Position numbers and translations under genes: made by a program
The notes under the pieces: generated by a model
Database searches by the model: none
What the model saw: the letters and a program-made list of their open reading frames with translations, nothing else
Told to the model about the DNA's origin: nothing
Assembly (NCBI GenBank): GCA_017408885.1
Contig: JAFQTT010000003.1
Span: 299,128 to 363,127, forward strand
DNA: 64,000 bases
From: Methanocorpusculum sp.
GTDB lineage: Archaea > Halobacteriota > Methanomicrobia > Methanomicrobiales > Methanocorpusculaceae
Reading direction: 5' to 3'
Shown: positions 20,282 to 30,120 of the stretch, one piece after another
How positions within the stretch are numbered: the first letter of the stretch is position 1
Layout: each line of letters opens with the position of its first letter

Positions 20282-21175
20282 TTATCGAAGCAGTACTTTT
20301 AGGAAATCGCGTTTCTTTTCGATATGAATCCCGTGTCCACAGTCAAACCTGACAACAGAACACAGAGTCAGCCGCACAACCTCTGCCAAATCCTCTTCAG
20401 ATAGAGCACACATCAAAATTCCGTTGTCCTCTGCGGATTTTGCTTTCAGAAATATTGTCTCACAGGAAATCTTTTTCAGAATTTCTGCATGAGACAATCC
20501 GTCGTTGAAAGAGTTGGTGTAGAACGCTTCCCCAAACCGCGGGTCGTAATTGTTCATCCCGACAAATCCTGCAAGCGCATATTTTGGCCAGAAGGGCACT
20601 TTCAGATTTTTGTCCGGATGGTTTGTCCGGAATTTCCTGGCAGATGCGGTCAGTTTTTCGCGAACATTTTCTCTGGATTTCTCCGGGAAGAAGTTCCATG
20701 CGTACTGGTTTTCGAAGTAGAAGAGAGGGAAATCCGTCTCATCGCTTTGCAGGAAACGGTGACAAACTGTTGAGAGGTCAACATAGTTGAAGGTTGAAAA
20801 TCGTCTCTCACCTTCACATGAGAAAAATGGCGGATCTTCTAAGATGAGGCGCTCACATAGGTTGGTTTCCGCAGCAATCTGCGCAGCAATAAGTCCTCCT
20901 GAAGAGTGACCAAGAATGGTACATTTCTCTTTTACGACTTCGCGGATGAAATCTGAAACAGCGTCTGCGCAGGCTTTTAGGGTGTAGAGTTTCGGGTTGT
21001 GCAGGCTTTTTCCATGTCCGAAGCAGTCCACAGCATAGACATGATACTGTTTTGCGAGTTTTGGTATGACACTGCCAAAGCTTGTGCTGTCTGTCCCTTG
21101 TGCATGCAGAAAAACGAGCGGCTTTCCCTCTCCTGCTTCATAATAATGAAGCCCAAAGATGTCCCCTTCCTTCAT
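20282..21175 (-). CDS. Alpha/beta hydrolase
   Basis: 297 residues. Seen: oxyanion region FLHAQGTDSTSF, nucleophile elbow GHSSGG near residue 95, and a C-terminal FDCGHGIHIEKKRDFL carrying the likely catalytic His. Substrate unknown. Its start overlaps the preceding small gene by 4 nt, and it is the last gene of the iorAB-desulfurase run. Confidence 0.8.
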   Translation of the reverse strand: MKEGDIFGLHYYEAGEGKPLVFLHAQGTDSTSFGSVIPKLAKQYHVYAVDCFGHGKSLHNPKLYTLKACADAVSDFIREVVKEKCTILGHSSGGLIAAQIAAETNLCERLILEDPPFFSCEGERRFSTFNYVDLSTVCHRFLQSDETDFPLFYFENQYAWNFFPEKSRENVREKLTASARKFRTNHPDKNLKVPFWPKYALAGFVGMNNYDPRFGEAFYTNSFNDGLSHAEILKKISCETIFLKAKSAEDNGILMCALSEEDLAEVVRLTLCSVVRFDCGHGIHIEKKRDFLKVLLR

Positions 21176-21531
21176 TTCAGCAGCTCGTCAATCCGTTTCT
21201 GCCTAAACTTTTCCTTTTCCTTAAGGGGTGCAATGTCTGCCCCTTCCTTAAACGAAGAGAAAAGAGAGTAGAGAAAATCGGTTGTTATCTCCATTGTCTC
21301 CCGCTTGAAGCGGACTTCGACTGTTGTGTCTCCGGCAAATCCTTTAATCGAGAACCAGTTCGGCTTTTCAAAGTTGTAGTAACCGTCTCCCATCTCTTCA
21401 AGCGTGGTCACTCTTCCAAAGTACTTCAGGTACTCGAAGAACTCTTTCGAAAGAGGTTCATCTATCTGGTACTCCTTCATGTACGAGCCGTCTGCACAGG
21501 ATTTATGCTGAATTGAGCCTTGAAGCCGCAT
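21172..21531 (-). CDS. Hypothetical protein, 119 aa
   Basis: Not recognised. Soluble, charged, no membrane segment; centre reads YYNFEKPNWFSIKGFAGDTTVEVRFKRET, followed by a lysine-rich C-terminus. GGAGAT precedes the ATG at 21531 by 8 nt, supporting a start inside the desulfurase 3' end (29-nt overlap). Co-transcribed between a cysteine desulfurase and a hydrolase. Confidence 0.65.
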   Translation of the reverse strand: MRLQGSIQHKSCADGSYMKEYQIDEPLSKEFFEYLKYFGRVTTLEEMGDGYYNFEKPNWFSIKGFAGDTTVEVRFKRETMEITTDFLYSLFSSFKEGADIAPLKEKEKFRQKRIDELLK

Positions 21532-22654
21532 TTTTTGCTATCTCCAATATTGCGTCTGCCGCCGTTTTGCATTCCTCGTCAGTTGTGAAACAGGACAGAC
21601 TGATTCTCACACTGCCTGCGCCGCCGTCGATTTTCTCGTGAACGAGCGGGGCACAGTGAAGTCCGGTACGTGTTACAATGCCGTACTTTCTCGAGAGAAT
21701 GAATCCGACATCTTCGCAGGACAAGCCTTCGATATTGAACGAGATGACAGGTACTTCCGGCATCTCATAATGGACGCGGATGTTTTCCGCCTCGCGGAAA
21801 CGGCTTATTAGATACTCGCTCTGCCGCTTTGCTCTCGCATGAATCTCTGAGATGCCGAGACTTTCAACATACGAGATGCCTTCCGCGAGAGCTGCAAGGC
21901 CTGTCACGTTCTGCGTTCCGCACTCGAACTTTTCAGGCATTTCATTTGGCTGATACAGCTCTGAGGAACGAGTACCTGTACCTCCGAAACGGCTTGGGGC
22001 AATGCTGTCTGCATCTTTGAGGTAGAACCCGCCTGTTCCGGCAACTCCGAGAAGTGCTTTGTGTCCGGTAAACACAAACGCATCGCATCCAATCTTTTCC
22101 ACATCAACATTGATGTGCCCTGCCGTCTGTGCACCGTCTACGATGAAGAAGATTCCTTTGTCGTGAAGAATTTCTGAGACCGCCTCCACATCCTGAACCG
22201 AACCTAAAACATTGCTTGCATGGCTCATCACCACAAGCTTCGTGTCCTTTCTGATGAGTTCAGAAATCACATCAGGACTGACTTTTCCAGAAGAAAAGTC
22301 TGCGATGTCAAGGGCGACATTTCCTGCTCTCTGGTTCTCAAACAGCGGACGGAGAACAGAGTTGTGATCGAGTGCTGTTGTTACCGCACGGCATCCTTTG
22401 TTTTTCAGAAGAAAGCCGTTGATTAATGTGTTTAGAGAATCTGTTGCGTTCTGAGAAAAGACAATTTTTTCAGGTTCGGTGCTAAAAAGTCCTGCTGCCT
22501 TTTCGCGGGCGAGGCTTACATAGTCAATTCCCTGAGTTCCTGTTGTTCTGCCGGAACCGAATACCGGAAGTTCAAGAGATTTGGCCAAAACATCTTTTAC
22601 GCTCTGTGGTTTCGGCCAGGAGGTTGCGGCGTTGTTCAGGTAAATTGGGGGCAT
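21503..22654 (-). CDS. Cysteine desulfurase/selenocysteine lyase family protein
   Basis: 383 residues, class V PLP aminotransferase fold. Seen: IYLNNAATSWPKP, DGAQTAGHINVD, the PLP lysine in FTGHKALLG near residue 195, and the active cysteine in TRTGLHCAPLVHE. Supplies sulfur from cysteine; in this operon it could feed the Fe-S clusters of the ferredoxin oxidoreductase just upstream (inference). Starts 9 nt after iorB. Confidence 0.88.
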   Translation of the reverse strand: MPPIYLNNAATSWPKPQSVKDVLAKSLELPVFGSGRTTGTQGIDYVSLAREKAAGLFSTEPEKIVFSQNATDSLNTLINGFLLKNKGCRAVTTALDHNSVLRPLFENQRAGNVALDIADFSSGKVSPDVISELIRKDTKLVVMSHASNVLGSVQDVEAVSEILHDKGIFFIVDGAQTAGHINVDVEKIGCDAFVFTGHKALLGVAGTGGFYLKDADSIAPSRFGGTGTRSSELYQPNEMPEKFECGTQNVTGLAALAEGISYVESLGISEIHARAKRQSEYLISRFREAENIRVHYEMPEVPVISFNIEGLSCEDVGFILSRKYGIVTRTGLHCAPLVHEKIDGGAGSVRISLSCFTTDEECKTAADAILEIAKNAASRLNSA

Positions 22655-22663
22655 TAAAAAAGT

Positions 22664-23248
22664 TTAGAGGACAACCTCGCGACCGAGGTTGAATGCCTTC
22701 TCGTTTATTTCAACAGTCTTTGGAGGAACGTTTCTGCGGACTGCTTCTGCGAGTGACTTTACCGCAAGCGGCAGAGTGTGAGATGCTGCACCCATTAAGA
22801 CGATGTTTGCGGCAAGCGGGCTTCCGGCCTTCGTTGCGATCTCTGTCGCATCGATTAAGATTACTTTGTGTCCGCCTGCCTTGAGTTCTGCTTCGACATC
22901 CTCAATCTTTGGAACAGGCAGTTTGTTCGAGTAGACGGATGTTGGAACAACCATCTCGCGGTTGATAATCATCGTTCCATTCGGCTTTAAGAAGTGACGG
23001 TAGCGAAGAGCCTCTAAGACATCGAATGCGATTAAGAGATCTGCGGTTCCGGGAGCGATTAACGAGCCGAACTTGCCGTCGATTCTGATGTGAGTTTCAA
23101 CAGAGCCTCCTCTCTGGGACATTCCATGGGTTTCTGCTCCTCTGACGTGGCGGCCTTCCAGGACGCAAGCATCTCCTAAGACGTTGGATGCGAGGATTGT
23201 GCCCTGTCCTCCGATTCCAACGATTAATACATCGTAACTCTTCTTCAT
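22664..23248 (-). CDS. iorB: Indolepyruvate:ferredoxin oxidoreductase, beta subunit
   Basis: 194 residues. Gamma/beta domain of a 2-oxoacid oxidoreductase (VLIVGIGGQGTILASNVLGD, GAETHGMSQRGGSVETHIR). With IorA it oxidatively decarboxylates aryl pyruvates to aryl-acetyl-CoA with ferredoxin reduction, or the reverse. Start overlaps the iorA stop by 4 nt. Confidence 0.94.
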   Translation of the reverse strand: MKKSYDVLIVGIGGQGTILASNVLGDACVLEGRHVRGAETHGMSQRGGSVETHIRIDGKFGSLIAPGTADLLIAFDVLEALRYRHFLKPNGTMIINREMVVPTSVYSNKLPVPKIEDVEAELKAGGHKVILIDATEIATKAGSPLAANIVLMGAASHTLPLAVKSLAEAVRRNVPPKTVEINEKAFNLGREVVL

Positions 23249-25029
23249 GAGCGTGCACCTCCTCTGTGAATTGCACCTGCAGGACAGATGTCAGCACAGA
23301 CACCGCATCCGGTACAAAGGGATGTTGTGCGTGCTGCTCCGTTTTCATCAGTCTCTAAGGCCGGACAGCCGTATCTGATGCATGCTCCGCATTTGAGACA
23401 GCGGTCAGCGTCTACGACATATCTGCTGCGCTTGATTCCAAGGCGTTTGTTCATGATAACGCACGGCTGTTTTGCGATGATGACCTTGACGCCTTCCTTT
23501 TCTTTTGCTTCCTTTAAGACAGCTAAGAGGTGGGTTAAGTCATACGGGTCAACTGACTCTACGAACTTTACTCCGCAGGCGCGTGCAAGCTCTTCTAAGG
23601 AAATCTTCGGGGACTCAACACCGCAGGCAGTCATTCCGGTGTTCGGGTTCGGCTGGTGACCGGTCATTGCGGTGATTCTGTTGTCGAGGATGATTACAGT
23701 CTGGTTTGCGTTGTTGTAGACTGCGTTGATTAATCCGTTGACACCTGTGTGGAGGAAGGTTGAGTCTCCAATGGTGGAGACTACTTCTGCTCCTTCGACA
23801 GAGTGGGCGATTCCTGAACCTACGGTGACGGATGCACCCATACAAATGGTGGTATCAACTGCGCCAAGCTGGAGACCTAAGGTATAGCATCCGATGTCAG
23901 ACGGGAAGATTCCGTCTTTGAAGACCTTCTTCATTGCGTAGAAGACGGAACGGTGCAGGCATCCGGGGCAAAGGATTGCAGGTCTTGCCGGTACTTCTGC
24001 AGCAGCCGGTGCGTCAGGGAATGCGTTTTCTGCAAAGCCTACAGCGCTTAAGGCTTTGGCGACTAATGCAGTTGAGAATTCTCCTTCGTGCGGAAGTGTT
24101 CCGTCAAGTTTTCCGTGAACGACAACACCGTTGGAAGCTGCAAGGACTGCTTCTTCGATTACCGGCATGAGTTCTTCGACAACGAGAACTTCTTCGTGCT
24201 GTGCGATGATTTCTGCAAGCCATTTGCGGTCGATTGGGTATGCACCGATCTTTGCAAAGGAGATGTCGTCTGCGAGAATCTCTTCAACGTACGAGGCAGA
24301 GATACCGCCTGCGATGACGAGTTTTTTACCGCGGATTTCTGCGCGGTTATATCCTGCGTCAACGAGGTGTTTTGCAACAGCTTCCTGCTTTTTGGTGAGT
24401 TCGACGTGAAGCACTCTGGTGTGTGCCGGAACGACTACGTACTGTTTCGGGTTTTTCTCGAATGCTCCCTTGCGATCTGACGGAGTCTGCGCTCCAAGTT
24501 CTACATCGCTTTTTGAGTGGCAGATACGGGTTGTCGGGCGGAAGAGAACTGGAAGAGAGAACTTTTCGGAGAGTTCCCATGCGGATTTGATGAAGTCATG
24601 CGCTTCCTGTACTGAGGATGGGTCAAGACATGGAATCTGAGCAAACTTTGCGTACATTCTCGAGTCCTGCTCGTTCTGGGAGCTGTGTGCAAACGGATCG
24701 TCAGCGGAGAGGACGACAAATCCGCCTTTGGTTCCGGTGGAGGACGAGGTCATTAACGGGTCGGCTGCGACATTTAATCCGACATGTTTCATAGTGACAA
24801 TCGAGCGCAGTCCGCACCAGCTTGCGGCAAGCGCGTTTTCGAAGGCGACCTTCTCATTTACTGACCATTCAAGGTAGAACCAGGGGTCTTTCTGTGTTCT
24901 AAGGCGGTCAATTACTTCAGACGACGGGGTTCCCGGATAGCCGGAAACGAAGTCAATTCCGGATTCGAGACACGCGTGGGCGATTGCATCGTTTCCAAGG
25001 AGATATTTTTTGGAACTCTCTTCAGCCAT
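23245..25029 (-). CDS. iorA: Indolepyruvate:ferredoxin oxidoreductase, alpha subunit
   Basis: 594 residues. N-terminal pyrimidine-binding domain (DFVSGYPGTPSSEVID), a TPP domain (CPGCLHRSVFYAMKK; GDSTFLHTGVNGL...DN), and two C-terminal [4Fe-4S] sites, CLKCGACIRYGC and CTGCGVCADICP. Links aromatic amino acid metabolism to ferredoxin; the two PaaK ligases at 8.8-11.4 kb are plausible partners. First gene of a five-gene operon. Shares a short AT-rich upstream region with tRNA-Ile. Confidence 0.95.
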   Translation of the reverse strand: MAEESSKKYLLGNDAIAHACLESGIDFVSGYPGTPSSEVIDRLRTQKDPWFYLEWSVNEKVAFENALAASWCGLRSIVTMKHVGLNVAADPLMTSSSTGTKGGFVVLSADDPFAHSSQNEQDSRMYAKFAQIPCLDPSSVQEAHDFIKSAWELSEKFSLPVLFRPTTRICHSKSDVELGAQTPSDRKGAFEKNPKQYVVVPAHTRVLHVELTKKQEAVAKHLVDAGYNRAEIRGKKLVIAGGISASYVEEILADDISFAKIGAYPIDRKWLAEIIAQHEEVLVVEELMPVIEEAVLAASNGVVVHGKLDGTLPHEGEFSTALVAKALSAVGFAENAFPDAPAAAEVPARPAILCPGCLHRSVFYAMKKVFKDGIFPSDIGCYTLGLQLGAVDTTICMGASVTVGSGIAHSVEGAEVVSTIGDSTFLHTGVNGLINAVYNNANQTVIILDNRITAMTGHQPNPNTGMTACGVESPKISLEELARACGVKFVESVDPYDLTHLLAVLKEAKEKEGVKVIIAKQPCVIMNKRLGIKRSRYVVDADRCLKCGACIRYGCPALETDENGAARTTSLCTGCGVCADICPAGAIHRGGARS

Positions 25030-25091
25030 AATTCTGTATATATTGGTTATATGAGTGGATTAAGTATACGGCAGGTTTGCATGCATCAATT

Positions 25092-25106
25092 GAAAAAATA
25101 TAAATA
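25092..25106 (+). promoter_or_regulatory. TATA box of tRNA-Ile
   Basis: AAAAAATATAAATATG lies about 35 bp before the mature tRNA 5' end, which is the expected place for an archaeal tRNA promoter. Its complement (ATTTATATTTTTT) could serve iorA on the other strand. Confidence 0.6.
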
Positions 25107-25134
25107 TGCCAACAGCATATCTTATAGGGTAACA

Positions 25135-25208
25135 GGGCGCGTAGCATAGCTAGGTGGTGCGCTCGGCTGATAACCGAGAGGTCATGAGTTCGAATCTCAT
25201 CGTGCCCA
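25135..25208 (+). tRNA. tRNA-Ile (anticodon GAT)
   Basis: Cloverleaf: acceptor GGGCGCG pairs with CGTGCCC (one G-T), anticodon stem CTCGG/CCGAG around CTGATAA with GAT at 25169-25171, and a T arm ATGAGTTCGAATCTCAT. Discriminator A at 25208; no CCA encoded and no intron. Confidence 0.97.
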
Positions 25209-25304
25209 CTGTTTTTCTTTTGTTTTGTAACTCTCAAAGAAGAGTGTAAGCTTTCGTTTCTGAAAATATTTCAGGATCTTAAAATTCAGAAGTGTAAAAA
25301 AAAA

Positions 25305-26597
25305 TTATTCGATTGGGTTGGCAACAGCCTCAGCCATTACCTCGCAGACAATCTCAAGACCCTTAATCAGAATATCATCAGGGATTGTAATTGCCGCCAT
25401 GATTTTAACAACCGTATCCTCTCTTCCGCAGAGTTCTAAGATGACACCTTTCTCAAAGCAGCGTCTGCGGATATCATAAGCCAGCAAAGGAGAGTACTCA
25501 CCAAAGTCAACTCCCCACATAACTCCCATACCGCGAACAGGCAGATTGTCTGCAATCTTTGGAACGCGCTCTTCGAGGAACTCGCGGATGATTCCTTCCT
25601 TTCTCTTACACTCTGCCTCGAGATTATCATTGATGAGACACTCAAGTGCTGCCTTTCCGGCAATAAATGCAAGCTGGAATCCGCGGAACGTTCCGTTGTG
25701 CTCTCCGGGGAGCAGAACATCATACTCAGGCTTCACGAGAGCGATTGCCGCAGGCATTCCGATTCCTCCAATCGACTTTGCCATAACAACGATATCCGGT
25801 TTGATGCCTGCTCTCTCGAAGGAGAAGAAAGAACCGGTCCTTCCGCAGCCTGCCTGAATATCATCGACAATCAGCATCATGTCATGCTTATCGCAAAGAT
25901 CACGGGCCCTTCTGAGCCACTCTTCGGAGAGAACAAAAATACCGCCTTCTCCCTGCACAGTCTCCACAATCAGTGCCGCAGGCTTGTCAACACCGCTGTG
26001 ATCATTTGAGATGAGCATATCCATGTAGGCGATGGTATCCATCTCCGGCATCATTGCAGGGTGCGGAATGTGAGTTACATTTCCTAAAGTAACGCCGCAT
26101 GCATCGCGGGCACTTCTCTCAGTCGTTAAAGAAAGAGAACCAAGAGACATTCCATGGAAGCCGCCCATCAGAGCAAAAATATTCGAGCGTCCCTTTGCCT
26201 TGCGGGCGATTTTTAACGCGGCTTCTACTGCGTTTGTACCGGTAGGACCTGGAAACATCACTTTGTACTCAAAGCCTCTCGGGGTGAGAATCAAATCCTG
26301 AAGTGTCTGAATGAACTCGCCCTTTGCAATCGAGTACATATCAAGGCCGTGCAGCAGTCCGTCTCCTGCGAGATACTCAAGGACTTTTCCTTTGATGTAA
26401 TCATTGTTGTGACCATAGTTACAACTTCCAGCACCGCAAAGGAAATCAATGTATTCGTGATCGTCCTGATCATACAGAAGCGAGCCTTTTGCTCTGGTAA
26501 AGATTACCGGATATTTTCTACAGTATGACCGTACGTTGCTTTCGTATTTTTCGAATACAGCAGGTTCCATCATCTTGTTTTCGTTGTTTAAATCCAT
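25305..26597 (-). CDS. ectB: Diaminobutyrate-2-oxoglutarate aminotransferase (EctB type)
   Basis: 430 residues, class III PLP aminotransferase. The wording is that of EctB: FEKYESNVRSYCRKYPVIF, DFLCGAGSCNYGHNN, FPGPTGTNAVEAALK, DDIQAGCGRTGSFF and MAKSIGGIGMP with the PLP lysine. EctB makes L-2,4-diaminobutyrate from aspartate semialdehyde. No ectA or ectC lies within this window, so the end product may not be ectoine. GGAG 8 nt before ATG 26597 sets the start. Confidence 0.87.
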   Translation of the reverse strand: MDLNNENKMMEPAVFEKYESNVRSYCRKYPVIFTRAKGSLLYDQDDHEYIDFLCGAGSCNYGHNNDYIKGKVLEYLAGDGLLHGLDMYSIAKGEFIQTLQDLILTPRGFEYKVMFPGPTGTNAVEAALKIARKAKGRSNIFALMGGFHGMSLGSLSLTTERSARDACGVTLGNVTHIPHPAMMPEMDTIAYMDMLISNDHSGVDKPAALIVETVQGEGGIFVLSEEWLRRARDLCDKHDMMLIVDDIQAGCGRTGSFFSFERAGIKPDIVVMAKSIGGIGMPAAIALVKPEYDVLLPGEHNGTFRGFQLAFIAGKAALECLINDNLEAECKRKEGIIREFLEERVPKIADNLPVRGMGVMWGVDFGEYSPLLAYDIRRRCFEKGVILELCGREDTVVKIMAAITIPDDILIKGLEIVCEVMAEAVANPIE

Positions 26598-27028
26598 AGA
26601 CCGCACTCCTTTCTATCGGATAGGGTGAATTTAGTGGAAATCTGCTCCCGCATGAACAATCGGCGGCTTTGAGATATCAATATGTTTGTTGCCCCCCTCA
26701 GGATTTAAAACTGTCCCTTCAGAAACAGTCGCATAGAGCCTGATTTAGAGCGGTTTGCGGGCTATGCTTAGAGTTCAAAAAACCCCCTGCACCCCCAAAA
26801 TCCCCATTCATGACACAAGCGGGGGTGGATGGGGGAAAATACAATATTTTTCGAGTTGCAACCCGCGCGTGGAAAAACAAATTATAGAGCTATTTTTTCG
26901 GCGCGGATTATACAGATTGGAAATTTCGGATTTTTAAGCCCGAATTGAGGTACACAGCTTAACACACATGTGACTTTTCATTAACTCACTGAATACCTTT
27001 AATCTCATAAGAAACAAATAAGATACAC
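26598..27028. other. 431-bp intergenic region with several hairpins
   Basis: Divergent region between ectB and argC with no credible gene. It holds ACTGT/ACAGT arms (about 26710-26729), GCATAG/CTATGC arms (about 26731-26767), and a strong C-rich/G-rich stem at 26783-26835. A short in-frame ORF over the C/G tracts (26755-26937) has unnatural composition and is not called. Confidence 0.5.
26783..26835. repeat. C/G-rich inverted repeat
   Basis: CCCCCTGCACCCCC (26783-26796) faces GGGGGTGGATGGGGG (26821-26835) across a 24-nt loop: two 5-bp G-C blocks with an imperfect middle. Could be a transcription terminator for an unseen RNA, a protein site, or a mobile-element remnant. Confidence 0.5.
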
Positions 27029-28021
27029 ATGGATATCGCGATTGTCGGAGCATCCGGTTATGCCGGAGGTGACTTAATCAGACTTCTCCTCTCCCACAAA
27101 GAGGCAAACATCGTCTGTGCCACCTCCAGAAAGCTTGCCGGAACTCCGGTCACTAAAGACCACATACATCTCAAAAATTTAATCGACATCGATTATACCA
27201 ATCCGGATATCGACGACATCGACGCGGATTTCGCATTCCTCGCTGTCCCGCACACAGCAGCCATGCAGTATGCAGGAAAACTCAAAGAACGCGGAATCAA
27301 GACCGTTGACTTCTCCGCAGACTACCGTCTCCCGCAGGATGTCTACGAGAAAACCTACGGAGTAACACACACAGCATACTTCAAAGCACCATACGGTCTG
27401 CCTGAACTTCATCGCGAAGAAATCAGAAAAGCAGACTTCGTCGCAAACCCGGGATGCTTCCCGACAGGAGCAACACTTTCCGCAGCGCCAATGGCAAAGT
27501 TTGCAGAGACGATTATCTACGACTCAAAAAGCGGAGTATCAGGTGCAGGCGACTCAGTCTCTGAAACCACACACTATCCAAACGTTGACGAAAATATCAA
27601 CCCGTACAAGATAACCGTACACCGTCACGTCCCGGAGATGCGCCAGGAGATGGCATTCCTTGGTTCCTCTGCCTCCGTCTACTTCACCCCGCACCTGCTT
27701 CCGGCAATCCGCGGAATCATCACAACCGCACACATCCTCTTAAAAGAGCCGATGACCAAAGAAGAGGTCGCAAAAGCATACGAGGAGTTCTACAAGGATG
27801 AACACTTTGTACGCTTACAGCACGCCAAACTCGGCGGTGTTCGCGGTTCGAACTTCTGCGATATCAACTGGGAGCTCGAAGCAGACGGAAGACGTCTTGT
27901 CGCCGTATCCGCAATCGACAACCTGGTAAAAGGAGCAGCCGGACAGGCAATCCAGAATATGAATATCATGTGCGGATTTGACGAAATTGAAGGCATCAGA
28001 ATGCCGGGAATGTTCCCATGA
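27029..28021 (+). CDS. argC: N-acetyl-gamma-glutamyl-phosphate reductase
   Basis: 330 residues. NADPH-dependent third step of the acetylated arginine pathway. Seen: [16 protein letters not shown] nucleotide fold at the N-terminus, active cysteine in [12 protein letters not shown] near residue 148, and HRHVPEM. Overlaps argJ by 4 nt (ATGA). Confidence 0.96.
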   Translation: MDIAIVGASGYAGGDLIRLLLSHKEANIVCATSRKLAGTPVTKDHIHLKNLIDIDYTNPDIDDIDADFAFLAVPHTAAMQYAGKLKERGIKTVDFSADYRLPQDVYEKTYGVTHTAYFKAPYGLPELHREEIRKADFVANPGCFPTGATLSAAPMAKFAETIIYDSKSGVSGAGDSVSETTHYPNVDENINPYKITVHRHVPEMRQEMAFLGSSASVYFTPHLLPAIRGIITTAHILLKEPMTKEEVAKAYEEFYKDEHFVRLQHAKLGGVRGSNFCDINWELEADGRRLVAVSAIDNLVKGAAGQAIQNMNIMCGFDEIEGIRMPGMFP

Positions 28022-29181
28022 GCGATATTATGAAGAGCATCTGTGCAGTCGAAGGTGTTGAGGCTGCCGGAGTTAAGGAAGGAAAGTACGGTCTTGCATT
28101 AATCCGTGCATCAGGAACCGGAGCTGCGGTCTTTACCAAAAACCGCGTCAGAGCACCGGTCGTCAACCTGATGGCAGAGAGAACCCTTCGCGGAAAGTTA
28201 GACGGAGTTATCGTTAACAGCGGATGTGCAAATGCATACACCGGAAAGCGCGGATTCGAGGATGCAAAAACCATGGCGCAGATTGGTGCTGAGGCTCTTG
28301 GAATCGACGAGATGAACTGCGGTGTCGCAAGCACCGGAGTTATTGGAAGATACTTGGATCTCGACTTAATCCGCCGCCAGACAGCAGCAGTCGCACCAAA
28401 CCTCGCACACTCATCTGCCGCAGAGGACGCAGCAGCCCGCGCAATCATGACAACCGACACAGTTCCAAAGCACGCGCTTGTCAGAGCTGACGGGTTCACC
28501 GTTGCCGGAATCTGTAAAGGTTCTGGAATGATTGCACCGAATATGGGAACCATGCTCTCCTTTGTCTACACCGATGCAGAAGTCCCGGCAGACACCCTTC
28601 GCGAGTGTCTGAGAACTGCGGTCAACCGTTCCTTAAACCGTGTGGTAGTCGACGGAGACGAGAGTACGAATGACTCCCTCTTCTGTACCGCAACAGGCGA
28701 GGCAGGAAAAGTTCCAACCGAAAAGTTCGCAGCAGCCCTTGAAGAAGCATGCATTCAGCTTGCCAAACAGATAGCAGCAGACGGAGAAGGGGCTACCAAA
28801 CTCCTCGAAGTCAAGGTATGCGGATGCAGACGCGAAGAGGATGCAGACAAAATCGCCAAAGCAGTTATCCGCTCTCCGCTTGTTAAGTCCGCGGTTTACG
28901 GCGAGGACCCGAACTGGGGACGCGTTGTCTGTGCAGCAGGTTACTCAGGCGTTGAGTTCGAAGTCGATGAACTCTCCCTTTCGATTGGAGAGGGAGAAAG
29001 CGAGGTTTCCCTTGTCAGAAACGGAGAAATCACTGCTGACCTTGACAAAGCAAAGGAGGCAATGCGCGGAAAACGCGTTGTCTTTACCCTCACCCTTGAG
29101 TCAGGAGAAGCCGAAGCCACCGCATGGGGCTGTGACCTGACAGAAGAATATGTAGAGATTAACGGGAAGTACACAACATGA
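28018..29181 (+). CDS. argJ: Glutamate N-acetyltransferase (ArgJ)
   Basis: 387 residues. Recycles the acetyl group from N-acetylornithine to glutamate. Seen: the self-cleavage site in [13 protein letters not shown] (Thr becomes the new N-terminal nucleophile, about residue 183), [11 protein letters not shown] and [11 protein letters not shown] replaces the commoner MAT before the nucleophile. Overlaps argB by 4 nt. Confidence 0.95.
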   Translation: MSDIMKSICAVEGVEAAGVKEGKYGLALIRASGTGAAVFTKNRVRAPVVNLMAERTLRGKLDGVIVNSGCANAYTGKRGFEDAKTMAQIGAEALGIDEMNCGVASTGVIGRYLDLDLIRRQTAAVAPNLAHSSAAEDAAARAIMTTDTVPKHALVRADGFTVAGICKGSGMIAPNMGTMLSFVYTDAEVPADTLRECLRTAVNRSLNRVVVDGDESTNDSLFCTATGEAGKVPTEKFAAALEEACIQLAKQIAADGEGATKLLEVKVCGCRREEDADKIAKAVIRSPLVKSAVYGEDPNWGRVVCAAGYSGVEFEVDELSLSIGEGESEVSLVRNGEITADLDKAKEAMRGKRVVFTLTLESGEAEATAWGCDLTEEYVEINGKYTT

Positions 29182-30068
29182 CAAACAGCAGACAGAATGT
29201 ATTAATGGAAGCGCTTCCGTACATCCGGAAGTTCCACAAGAAGACGATTGTAATCAAACTCGGAGGTCACGCGATGGTTGACCACAACATCATGAACACC
29301 GTAGTCGAGGATGCAGTTCTTCTGCATTATGTCGGCATGCGTGTTGTTCTCGTGCACGGCGGAGGACCGGAGATTACCGAGAAGATGAAGGCTGTCGGAA
29401 AAGAGCCGAAGTTTGTCGGCGGTCTCCGTGTAACAGACAAAGACACCTTAGAGATTGCCCAGATGGTTCTGGCAGGCAAAATCAGCAACACCATTGTCTC
29501 GATGATTGCAAAGAACGGTGCTAAAGGTGTCGGTATCTCTGGAAACGACGGCGGATTAGTCATCGCAGAAAAAACAGGCCTGAAGAAGGTTCAGGTTGGA
29601 GATAAGGAAATCGAGGTCGACTTAGGATTTGTGGGAGACATCCGCGAGATTAATCCGCAGCTTTTAGAGACAATGCTCGATGCAGGATATATTCCGGTTG
29701 TCTCTCCGCTTGCACTCGACAAGAAAGGAAATGACTTAAACATCAACGCAGACACCATGGCTGGAGAGCTTGCCGTTGCCCTCAAGGCATACAAACTGAT
29801 TTCCTTAACTGATGTCGACGGTGTCATGAACAAGGAAAGAACAGAGCTCTACCACCGCTTAACCTTAAAGAACATCGATGCCTTAATGGCTGACGGAACT
29901 ATCTCAGGCGGTATGATTCCAAAGATTCAGGCAAGCGTAAACGCAGTCCGCCACGGTGTTGAGGGAGCACACATCTTAAACGGAAATGCCGAGCACAACC
30001 TGCTCCTTGAGCTGTTCACAGACTTTGGTGTCGGAACGATGATTACGGCATCGATGATTTCCCTCTAA
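29178..30068 (+). CDS. argB: Acetylglutamate kinase
   Basis: 296 residues. Phosphorylates N-acetylglutamate. Seen: [28 protein letters not shown] and the [14 protein letters not shown] region. Third gene of argCJB; no argD or argF nearby. A T-rich stretch follows the stop. Confidence 0.96.
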   Translation: MTNSRQNVLMEALPYIRKFHKKTIVIKLGGHAMVDHNIMNTVVEDAVLLHYVGMRVVLVHGGGPEITEKMKAVGKEPKFVGGLRVTDKDTLEIAQMVLAGKISNTIVSMIAKNGAKGVGISGNDGGLVIAEKTGLKKVQVGDKEIEVDLGFVGDIREINPQLLETMLDAGYIPVVSPLALDKKGNDLNINADTMAGELAVALKAYKLISLTDVDGVMNKERTELYHRLTLKNIDALMADGTISGGMIPKIQASVNAVRHGVEGAHILNGNAEHNLLLELFTDFGVGTMITASMISL

Positions 30069-30120
30069 TTCTCTTTTTTAAACAAACTATTTATCCTCAA
30101 ACCTCCGAGTATCATATACT

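Noticed and set aside
26755..26937. 60-aa ORF as a possible argC leader peptide
   Set aside because: It is not arginine-rich at its end, lies across C/G hairpin arms and lacks a GGTGA-type start signal.
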